A stretch of DNA of 17,023 bases from Planctomycetota bacterium (GTDB lineage Bacteria > Planctomycetota > Planctomycetia > Gemmatales > Gemmataceae), in contig JAGWVO010000028.1 of the NCBI GenBank assembly GCA_018970845.1, positions 1-17,023 on the forward strand, given 5' to 3'. A program made the translations under genes and the position numbers. Shown here one piece after another: positions 7,422-13,866 of the stretch. The number at the start of each line of letters is the position of its first letter. Position 1 is the first letter of the stretch. A model generated the notes under the pieces. That model saw nothing but the letters and a program-made list of their open reading frames with translations, had not been told where the DNA came from and ran no database searches.

Positions 7422-8732
7422 ATGAGCCAGAACAAGGCCGGCACGATCAGTTATCCGCTGTCGCTGCGGCCCCTACATGCCGCGATTGTCGCCGGCTTGC
7501 CGCTTGCCGCCATCTCGCTGGTCGCCACCCGGTTTGCCCCGTTTGGCAGGGAATTGCTCGACCGCTACCTGGCCCACCCGCTTGAACAGGTGGAACTCGC
7601 GCTGTTCTGCTGCGGCATGGGCGTGTTCATCGTGAAGTTGTGGTCGCTTCGTTCGGAATGGCAGGCCCTGGACAAGGACGATTGGTTGCCCGCGCACAAC
7701 GGCGCGCCCGTCGCCGCGGGGGAAGCGGCGGCGATGGCGAGGCACGCGGCCGCCGCCGGCATGGAACAGACTTGGCTGGCCCGCAGATATGCCAACGCGC
7801 TCGGGCATGTCGCGAGGCGGCGCAGCGCGGCGGGCCTGGACGAGCACTTGCGCGGCCTTGCCGATGCCGACGCGATGACCCTCGAGGGCAGCGCCTCGCT
7901 GACCCGGTTCATCACATGGGCGATCCCGATCTTGGGGTTTTTGGGAACGGTCCTTGGAATCACCGGGGCCATTTCGGGCGTCACCCCTGAAAAACTGGAG
8001 GCCTCGCTTTCCACCGTGACCGACGGTTTGGCGCTGGCGTTCGACGCGACCGCTGTCGCGCTGGCGCTCACCATGGTGCTGATGTTCACGGCATCGATGG
8101 TGGAACGGGCCGAGACACGGGTTTTGGAGGAAGTGGACGGTCGCGTGGACCGCGACCTGCCCCCGCGCTTCGAGACGGCGGAAACCGCCGGAAGCGAGAC
8201 CGCCTCGGCCGCCGGAACGGTTGCCCGCGCGGTCGCCGAGGTGATGTCGCGGCAGTTCTCCCACCTTGCCAACGAAATCGCCGGCAAGGTTCACGAAGCC
8301 GTTTGCTCGGGCTTGGCGCGCGTGAGCGACCAAACCATGGCCATCGACAGGTCGATGGCCATCCGCATGGAGGAATCGAGGCAGTTTCTCGACCGCTCCG
8401 CCGCCGCGGCCGACCAGATGTTCCGGGCCCACCACGCAACCTTGGCGGAAATGGCTGGGCAGGTGGCCCGGCAGGTGGCCGCCCCGGTGGATGCCCTCGA
8501 ACGAATCCGGCTTGGCATGGCGGAACTGTCCAGCCTGCAGGCCTTGCTGGCGCAAAACCTTGGCGCGTTGAGCCAAGGGAACTCCCTCGAGGAGGTGTTG
8601 CACCAGCTTTCCGCCGCCACGCACCTCTTGGCGGCGAAGGCGACGCGCATGCGCGACGCGCAAGGCGTGGAAGCCGGTCACGGCTTGGCCGGTCCCCGCG
8701 CGCACGCGAGCGCGGCGAGGGCGGCTGACTGA
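7422..8732 (+). CDS. MotA/TolQ/ExbB-family proton-channel protein with long helical tail
   Basis: A 436-residue inner-membrane protein. ATG 7422 is chosen because AGGAGA lies seven bases upstream; an alternative ORF start at 7371 would add an arginine-rich leader with no such site. Four hydrophobic segments are visible near residues 18-37, 56-76, 164-187 and 205-226. The last two carry the family signature: P-I-L-G-F-L-G-T-V-L-G-I-T-G-A-I (169-184) and D-G-L-A-L-A-F-D-A-T-A-V-A-L (201-214). In TolQ, ExbB, MotA and ZorA such proteins form a pentameric ring around a dimer of single-pass partners and couple ion flow to rotation. Residues ~250-430 form a long, mostly helical cytoplasmic tail, longer than in TolQ and reminiscent of ZorA. 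It is the first of three closely spaced genes, and the next start is 27 bases after its stop. Confidence 0.8.
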   Translation: MSQNKAGTISYPLSLRPLHAAIVAGLPLAAISLVATRFAPFGRELLDRYLAHPLEQVELALFCCGMGVFIVKLWSLRSEWQALDKDDWLPAHNGAPVAAGEAAAMARHAAAAGMEQTWLARRYANALGHVARRRSAAGLDEHLRGLADADAMTLEGSASLTRFITWAIPILGFLGTVLGITGAISGVTPEKLEASLSTVTDGLALAFDATAVALALTMVLMFTASMVERAETRVLEEVDGRVDRDLPPRFETAETAGSETASAAGTVARAVAEVMSRQFSHLANEIAGKVHEAVCSGLARVSDQTMAIDRSMAIRMEESRQFLDRSAAAADQMFRAHHATLAEMAGQVARQVAAPVDALERIRLGMAELSSLQALLAQNLGALSQGNSLEEVLHQLSAATHLLAAKATRMRDAQGVEAGHGLAGPRAHASAARAAD

Positions 8733-8759
8733 CCCGGTTCAAGACGCCGCGGAGGGCGC

Positions 8760-11408
8760 ATGCGCAGGCCACGGTCGCGATTGACAGTCTCGACCTTTCC
8801 GTTCCTGGCGGTGCTCCTGTGCGCCATGGGCGCGCTGATCCTGTTGCTGCTGGTTTTCGACCGCAGGGCCAAGGAGGCCGCCAAGGCGCGGGCGGAGGCA
8901 AAGGCGCAGGCCGCCCACGACGCCGAACGCCTGGAGCACCAGAGGCGCCTGGAGAAAATCCTGGCCAACAACGCCGCCGCGCGTCATGAAGACGGCAAGC
9001 AGTCGGCCGAACGAAAATCCGCGCTGGAAAAGGAAATCGCGGCGAACAAGAACCGGGAGGCGTCGCTTCGGGACGCGGCGCGCAACGCCAACATGATCCT
9101 CGCGGAAGCGGCCGCGGCGACGGCCAAGGACCTAGGCGCCGTTGAGATGGCCCGTGATGCCATCGGCCGTCTCGAGGCCCGCAGGAACGAAGTCCATGAA
9201 CTGCGGCGCAAGGCCGGCGAACAAAAGACCCGGGTGGACGAGGAACGATCCCGCCAGGAACGCGACCTTGCCCGTCTGGAAGCGGTTTTGTCCAGGGTGC
9301 GGGCGGAACGCGAACGCGACAGGCAAACCTATTCCATCGTTCCCTACAGGGGAAAGCAGGGCGAGAATCGCAAGCCTCTCTACATCGAATGCTCGGCAAG
9401 CGGTCTCGTTTTCCTGCCGGACAGGCTGGAAGTCGATCCGGTCGCCCATCCCCGCAGGGCCCTTGATGAGATCGATCGTCGCGCCGACGAGCAAAACGCC
9501 AGGCTCAAGGCGATGGGCCTCCAGGCGACGCAGAGGCCCTACCTGATGCTTCTCGTGCGGCCAGACGGCATCGGGGCCTACTACAGGTTCCAGGTATTGA
9601 CCAAGCCTTATGACATCGACTTCGGATACGAATTGGTGGATGCCGACTGGGTTCTCGACATTCCCGCCGAGGTGGAACAACAGGTTGCTGGCGCCGCCTC
9701 GGGTGACAATCGACCCCGCAACGGGTTCCCCGGCGCACGGATCCAAGGAAACGGCCCCGCCGGTGGCGGTTTTGCCTCCGGAACAACGGGATCCACCATG
9801 GGCGGGTCTACTCGCGGAGGGACTGGTCCGCTTGGTGGAACGACTAGTGGCGGACCGCCCGGGGGAACATCGCGCGGCAACACGAATCCCGGCGCGGGGG
9901 GAGTCCGGTTCGGTTACGGGCCTAGTGACAGAACGGAAAGCGGAAGCGGCATCGGCGGTTTGCCGGGCATCCCCGGCGGGGGAATCGGCCTCGGTACCGG
10001 CGGACCGGGGGCAACGGGAGGCAATTACGGAAATGGCATGGGTGGAACCGGGGTTGAAAATGGAACCACAAGATCCGGCATAGGTGGAACAGGCGATGGG
10101 CCGGGGGGCGTCGGCGCACCGGGTGGCGGAGGCTTCGCCAACTCAACGGGTGCCACCGGAAACGGACTCGGCGGAATTCCCGGCAACGGACCGGGGGGCG
10201 TCAGCGCACCGGGTGGCTCAGGCTTCGCCAACTCAACGGGTGCCACCGGAAACGGACTCGGCGGAATTCCCGGCAACGGACCGGGGGGCGGAGGCGCACC
10301 GGGTAACGGAGGCTTCGCCAACTCACCAAGTGCTACCGGAAATGGACTCGGTGGAATCCCCGGCAACGGACCGGGGGGTATCGGCGCACCGGGTGGCGCA
10401 GGCTTCGCCAACTCAACGGGTGCCACCGGAAACACCCCCGGTGGAATTCCCGGCAACGGACCGGGGGGAACTGGCACAAGCCCCGGCGGAAATGGTTTCC
10501 CGGGTCAAACGGGATTGCCCGGAAGCCCCGGTGGCGCATCGGGCTCGAACCTGCCGCGATTGGTTTTGCAACCTGAACCCGACCAAGGACAAGGCGAAGG
10601 CGGTTCCGGCGTGCCGGGAGGCAACGGCGCCGGCGGCCAGGGAGGTTCGGGAAGCACCCGAGGTGGCGTGGGTGGAAGCCCCACGGGCCAAGGTGTTGCT
10701 GGCGGATCTCCCGGGAGCGCCGAAGGAATGGCCCAAGGTTCCGCCGGAGGCGCGGGAGGAGCGCCCGGCGCGGGAACCCCCGGAGCCGGCATGGTCTTGG
10801 GAAACCCGGGCGGCCCATTGGCACCGATCAACGGTCCGCCACCCTTGCCGGCTCCCAATCCAACCACTCCCGACCAGCGACGCGACGACCCTGACAAGCC
10901 ACGAAACCACTTGGCGGGTGGCCAGGATTCCGGCGGTGGTTCGGATCCCTCCGGAGGCGCTTCGGGGGGTGGCCTACCGGATCCGGATGCCGACGACCTG
11001 GCGCCCCTGGGGCGCGTGCTTGTGCCTTTGCCGCGCGCCCGCGACAGGAATCCCCCGTCGAGGCCCATGCGATTGGCCAAGCTTTCAGGCCCGGCGGAGC
11101 TGGTGTTGTTCGTGGAGTGCCGGGGAGACGGAGCGATTGTTCACCCCGGAGGTCGCAAGTTCAGCATCGCCGACCTGTCACCGGACAACAATCCGCTCGT
11201 GGAGGAACTGAAAAGGCAGGTCGAAAGGCGCAAGGCGCTGGCAAGGCCAGGCGATGTGGTGCCCAAGGCCCATGTGCGTTACCTGGTTTGGAACGACGGC
11301 TTGCGAAGCTACCACGCGATCTACCCGCTGCTGATGTCCTGGGATGTCTTGAAGTCGCAGCAGTCGATCGAAACCAAGGAAGAATTGCGAGAGGCTTTGA
11401 GGCCGTAG
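8760..11408 (+). CDS. TolR/ExbD-like single-pass protein with coiled coil, Gly-rich linker and duplicated domain
   Basis: An 882-residue protein from ATG 8760, with GGAGG just upstream. In order: a short basic start; a single membrane helix (residues ~11-33, containing FPFLAVLLCAMGALI); a strongly charged coiled coil (~35-187); a compact domain (~191-305) containing Y-I-E-C and L-L-V-R-P-D-G and ending G-Y-E-L-V-D-A-D-W; a Gly-rich, nearly repeat-only stretch (~311-745); and a C-terminal domain (~762-882) with F-V-E-C, V-R-Y-L-V-W-N-D-G and S-W-D-V-L. The two compact domains look like copies of one fold. The membrane helix resembles that of TolR/ExbD/MotB-type partners, but the usual helix aspartate is replaced by alanine (A17). 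With a cytoplasmic N-terminus, the rest should lie outside the inner membrane. The operon position after a TolQ-type gene supports a stator-partner role. Confidence 0.7.
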   Translation: MRRPRSRLTVSTFPFLAVLLCAMGALILLLLVFDRRAKEAAKARAEAKAQAAHDAERLEHQRRLEKILANNAAARHEDGKQSAERKSALEKEIAANKNREASLRDAARNANMILAEAAAATAKDLGAVEMARDAIGRLEARRNEVHELRRKAGEQKTRVDEERSRQERDLARLEAVLSRVRAERERDRQTYSIVPYRGKQGENRKPLYIECSASGLVFLPDRLEVDPVAHPRRALDEIDRRADEQNARLKAMGLQATQRPYLMLLVRPDGIGAYYRFQVLTKPYDIDFGYELVDADWVLDIPAEVEQQVAGAASGDNRPRNGFPGARIQGNGPAGGGFASGTTGSTMGGSTRGGTGPLGGTTSGGPPGGTSRGNTNPGAGGVRFGYGPSDRTESGSGIGGLPGIPGGGIGLGTGGPGATGGNYGNGMGGTGVENGTTRSGIGGTGDGPGGVGAPGGGGFANSTGATGNGLGGIPGNGPGGVSAPGGSGFANSTGATGNGLGGIPGNGPGGGGAPGNGGFANSPSATGNGLGGIPGNGPGGIGAPGGAGFANSTGATGNTPGGIPGNGPGGTGTSPGGNGFPGQTGLPGSPGGASGSNLPRLVLQPEPDQGQGEGGSGVPGGNGAGGQGGSGSTRGGVGGSPTGQGVAGGSPGSAEGMAQGSAGGAGGAPGAGTPGAGMVLGNPGGPLAPINGPPPLPAPNPTTPDQRRDDPDKPRNHLAGGQDSGGGSDPSGGASGGGLPDPDADDLAPLGRVLVPLPRARDRNPPSRPMRLAKLSGPAELVLFVECRGDGAIVHPGGRKFSIADLSPDNNPLVEELKRQVERRKALARPGDVVPKAHVRYLVWNDGLRSYHAIYPLLMSWDVLKSQQSIETKEELREALRP
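9690..11000 (+). other. Gly-rich low-complexity coding segment (about 435 residues)
   Basis: Nearly half of the large TolR-like protein is made of Gly, Pro, Ser, Thr, Asn and Ala, with few charged or bulky residues until the segment ends near the P-R-A-R-D stretch. Glycine is abundant but not at every third position, so it is not collagen. Such a stretch should be flexible or disordered, which fits a long linker between the two copies of the compact domain. Confidence 0.75.
10111..10470 (+). repeat. Four tandem 90-bp repeats coding for 30-residue Gly-rich units
   Basis: The units are 10111-10200, 10201-10290, 10291-10380 and 10381-10470, with no gaps. Each encodes a 30-residue motif around G-F-A-N-S-T-G-A-T-G-N and G-G-I-P-G-N-G-P-G-G. 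Units 1 and 2 are almost identical. Unit 3 differs most in the middle (S-P-S-A-T-G-N) and unit 4 swaps G-L for T-P. All lengths are multiples of three, so copy-number change keeps the reading frame. Confidence 0.9.
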
Positions 11409-11433
11409 TCCGAGCCTCCCGGAGGAACCACCC

Positions 11434-12492
11434 GTGTCTCGACGCCGCCACAGGGAACGCCCCGAATCGTTCAGCTTCGACTCGTTCCTCGATGTCGTGG
11501 CGAATGTGTGCGGCATCATCATCAAGCTGATCCTCGTGGCGTGGGCGGGCGCGCGGCTCTACCAGGGACCGACGGTCAGCAAGCCTTTTGTCCCGGAACC
11601 GCTTCCGGAAATGGTGGCCGCCGCCGGGAGCAAGGAAACCCCGGATCCGCTCGAGAAAGAGGCGCGCAAGGGTACCGACGCGGTGGCCCGCCTTGAGGCC
11701 GAACTCGCGCGGTTGCTTTCCGAGGGAGAGGCCGGCCGGGCGACAGCCCGCGACGCTTCGGAATCGAGGCGGCGGGAAGATGTCCGCCTCGCGCTTCTGC
11801 GCGAGGAAGTGGCCGCGCTCGAGCGCCTGCCCTCGCCCTCGGCGCCCATGCCCGACGCCGAACTCAAGGCGAGGCTCGCCGAGGCCGAACGGAAAATCGC
11901 CGAATTGAAAGCCTCCCCCTCGCCCAAGAAGGTGCACCGCTATCCGACTCCCGTGAGCCAAACGGTGCAGTCGGAGGAAATCCTCTTCGAGGTCCGCGAC
12001 AACCGGATCACGGCCATCGACCTGGGAACCATGGTCGAGGAGATCCAGCAGGGAATGCGGGAGGCGGGTGACGAACTGCGATCCCGCTGGAGCCTCGAAA
12101 GGCGCACGGCCCCATCGGGAGCCTTCCGCCTGCGCTACACCATAGAAAGGGAACGCCCCCTGGGACTCCTTGGCAGGACGGAGATCCCCGACGACCGGGG
12201 CTCGTTCCGTTACGGGCTGACGGGTTGGGAAGTCGAGCCGCTCGACCCGGCGCGGGGCGAGCCTGTTGAAAAGGCGCTGGCGCCGGGCAGCGCCTTCCGC
12301 AACATCGTGGACCATCTCGATCCGCAGGTGACGGCGATCACGCTTTGCGTGTATCCGGACAGCTTTGACGCCTACCGGCGGATCCGCGACCACCTTCACG
12401 GCCGCGAGGTCGTCGTGGCTGGCAGGCCGTTGCCGGCTGATGTTCCGATCGCGATGTCAACCAAGCGCGGAACGGTGAGCCGGGGCCAGTAG
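11434..12492 (+). CDS. Second TolR/ExbD-like single-pass protein with helix aspartate
   Basis: A 352-residue protein from GTG 11434; GGAGGA nine bases upstream supports this start, 25 bases after the previous stop. Residues 1-12 are highly basic. The membrane helix (~17-42) reads S-F-L-D-V-V-A-N-V-C-G-I-I-I-K-L. It holds an aspartate (D20) where TolR/ExbD/MotB partners carry the ion-binding residue, and also an unusual lysine (K31). A coiled coil rich in E, R and A follows (~73-163), then a soluble domain (~172-345) with I-L-F-E-V-R-D-N near its start and I-T-L-C-V-Y-P-D-S near its end. That domain resembles the two copies in the preceding protein. As the third gene of the operon it is the best candidate for the ion-coupling partner of the TolQ-like channel. 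It ends 20 bases from the convergent phosphofructokinase gene. Confidence 0.7.
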   Translation: MSRRRHRERPESFSFDSFLDVVANVCGIIIKLILVAWAGARLYQGPTVSKPFVPEPLPEMVAAAGSKETPDPLEKEARKGTDAVARLEAELARLLSEGEAGRATARDASESRRREDVRLALLREEVAALERLPSPSAPMPDAELKARLAEAERKIAELKASPSPKKVHRYPTPVSQTVQSEEILFEVRDNRITAIDLGTMVEEIQQGMREAGDELRSRWSLERRTAPSGAFRLRYTIERERPLGLLGRTEIPDDRGSFRYGLTGWEVEPLDPARGEPVEKALAPGSAFRNIVDHLDPQVTAITLCVYPDSFDAYRRIRDHLHGREVVVAGRPLPADVPIAMSTKRGTVSRGQ

Positions 12493-12512
12493 CCGGCCCG
12501 GGGCATGGAATG

Positions 12513-13784
12513 TCAGGCCACCGCGGCAAACAGCGCCCTGAACGCCTCGGGAGTGATCCCTGAAGCCTTCGCCAGGGATGAAAGCCGGGAGGCATCCGAA
12601 AGGTCGTGAGGTTCAACCCGCGTCATGAAGCGGCGGGCGCACTCGTAACCCTGGCTGGAAACATCAACGCGCCGCGTCTGCATGCGCTTGGTGGCCGGGT
12701 TGAGCATCGACTCAAACGGCAGCGGCCGGGTCTTGCCCTCCACAAGGCTGATGATGGCGCCGAACCTGGCGGAATCATCGGAAATCAGGAACTTCACGGC
12801 GCCGTAGCCGAGGTCGCGAGTGTACTCGGCGTCAAAAGGCACCGGATCGGCGCAACGGAGTTCGTAGCCGATGTCCTTGGAGGTGAGGGAGACTCCAAGC
12901 TTCAGGGCGCGAAGCTTTTCGGCCAGGCGATCCCTGATCATGCGGCCGAAGTCGATCTCGGCCATGCGGAGGTTGCCATGGGGATCGCGTTCGATCTTGC
13001 CGTAGGAGGCAAGCTGCCCCTCGGACATCGCGCCCAAACCCTTCTCGCCGATGGACTCGACCAACCCTTCGGCAAGCACGGCGACGCCATGATCGCGGCC
13101 CTCGGCGCGACTCTTGAGGATGGAACCAAGGATGATGTCGGCGACGGAATCAAGGGTGGGGGCGGAATTCACGAACTCCTCGGGAATGATGGTCACGGCC
13201 GCGGCCGCGGCCTTCCCGATGCCCAGGGCAAGATGGCCAGCGGCGCGTCCCATGCTCACCACGATGAACCATCGGCCGCAGGTGCGGGCATCCTCATTGA
13301 GGTTGTTCACCAGGGAGACGCCGACTTGGCGCGCGGTCTCGTAGCCGAAGGTGGGAACCCCCGGAGGAAGGGGCAGGTCGTTGTCGATGGTCTTGGGCAC
13401 ATGGGCCACGCGAATCGCGCCTCCCGCGCCGGAGTAAACCTTGCTTCCCGAGTAGGCGGTGTCGTCGCCGCCGATGGTGACGAGGTGGTCGAGGCCCAGC
13501 GACTTGAAGGCGGCAAGCACCCGGGCCATGTCCTCCTCGGACTTGGCGGGATTGACCCGCGCGGTGCCAAGGATCGACCCGCCCCGGATGTTGATGCCCC
13601 TGACATCCTCTGATGAGAGGTTCCAGACATGGCTGGTGTCGCCGCGGACAAGCCATTTGAATCCGTCGCGGAACCCGATGACCTCCCATCCCTGCCTGAG
13701 GGATTCCAGGGTCACGGCGCTGATCACGCCGTTGATTCCGGGAGCGGGACCACCGCCCACGATGATGCCCAGACGCTTTGCCAT
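12513..13784 (-). CDS. 6-phosphofructokinase, pyrophosphate-dependent type
   Basis: A 423-residue glycolytic enzyme that phosphorylates fructose 6-phosphate to the 1,6-bisphosphate. Family motifs in order: G-G-G-P-A-P-G-I-N (10-18), T-I-G-G-D-D-T (103-109), P-K-T-I-D-N-D (130-136), and M-G-R-A-A-G (178-183) for sugar-phosphate binding. ATP enzymes have G-G-D-G-S and P-G-T-I-D-N-D. Here Asp and Lys replace the two glycines, the combination known for PPi-dependent enzymes, whose reaction is reversible. The start is ATG 13784, with AAGGT seven bases upstream and the N-terminus M-A-K-R-L-G-I-I-V-G-G-G starting directly with the first strand. An upstream ATG at 13838 would add 18 residues but has no ribosome binding site. 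The gene lies downstream of the helicase on the same strand, without any obvious functional link. Confidence 0.88.
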   Translation of the reverse strand: MAKRLGIIVGGGPAPGINGVISAVTLESLRQGWEVIGFRDGFKWLVRGDTSHVWNLSSEDVRGINIRGGSILGTARVNPAKSEEDMARVLAAFKSLGLDHLVTIGGDDTAYSGSKVYSGAGGAIRVAHVPKTIDNDLPLPPGVPTFGYETARQVGVSLVNNLNEDARTCGRWFIVVSMGRAAGHLALGIGKAAAAAVTIIPEEFVNSAPTLDSVADIILGSILKSRAEGRDHGVAVLAEGLVESIGEKGLGAMSEGQLASYGKIERDPHGNLRMAEIDFGRMIRDRLAEKLRALKLGVSLTSKDIGYELRCADPVPFDAEYTRDLGYGAVKFLISDDSARFGAIISLVEGKTRPLPFESMLNPATKRMQTRRVDVSSQGYECARRFMTRVEPHDLSDASRLSSLAKASGITPEAFRALFAAVA

Positions 13785-13791
13785 GTCGCGT

Positions 13792-13796
13792 ACCTT
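13792..13796 (-). promoter_or_regulatory. Ribosome binding site deciding the phosphofructokinase start
   Basis: AAGGT on the minus strand sits seven bases before ATG 13784. The alternative ATG at 13838 is preceded by an AT-containing sequence with no purine-rich match, so the shorter protein is preferred. Confidence 0.45.
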
Positions 13797-13866
13797 GAGG
13801 TGGCCGGGGTCGCCCCCGACGGGAGAGAGAGACGACATTCAATTACTAGCCAAACGGCCGTCCGCT

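Noticed and set aside
7473..9399. Two long leftward ORFs (410 and 437 codons)
   Set aside because: They are antisense to the TolQ-like and TolR-like genes, are rich in Arg, Pro and His, and have no motif. The second crosses the gene boundary, as a shadow frame would.
10111..10470. CRISPR array
   Set aside because: The 90-base units are contiguous, without unique spacers, and are read as one open frame coding a Gly-rich peptide.
9690..11000. Collagen-like triple helix
   Set aside because: Glycine is not at every third residue over any long run, so a collagen helix is not expected.
12493..12512. Rho-independent terminator between the convergent TolR-like and phosphofructokinase genes
   Set aside because: The 20-base gap is GC-rich with partial self-complementarity, but the arms need a bulge and there is no T-run on either strand.
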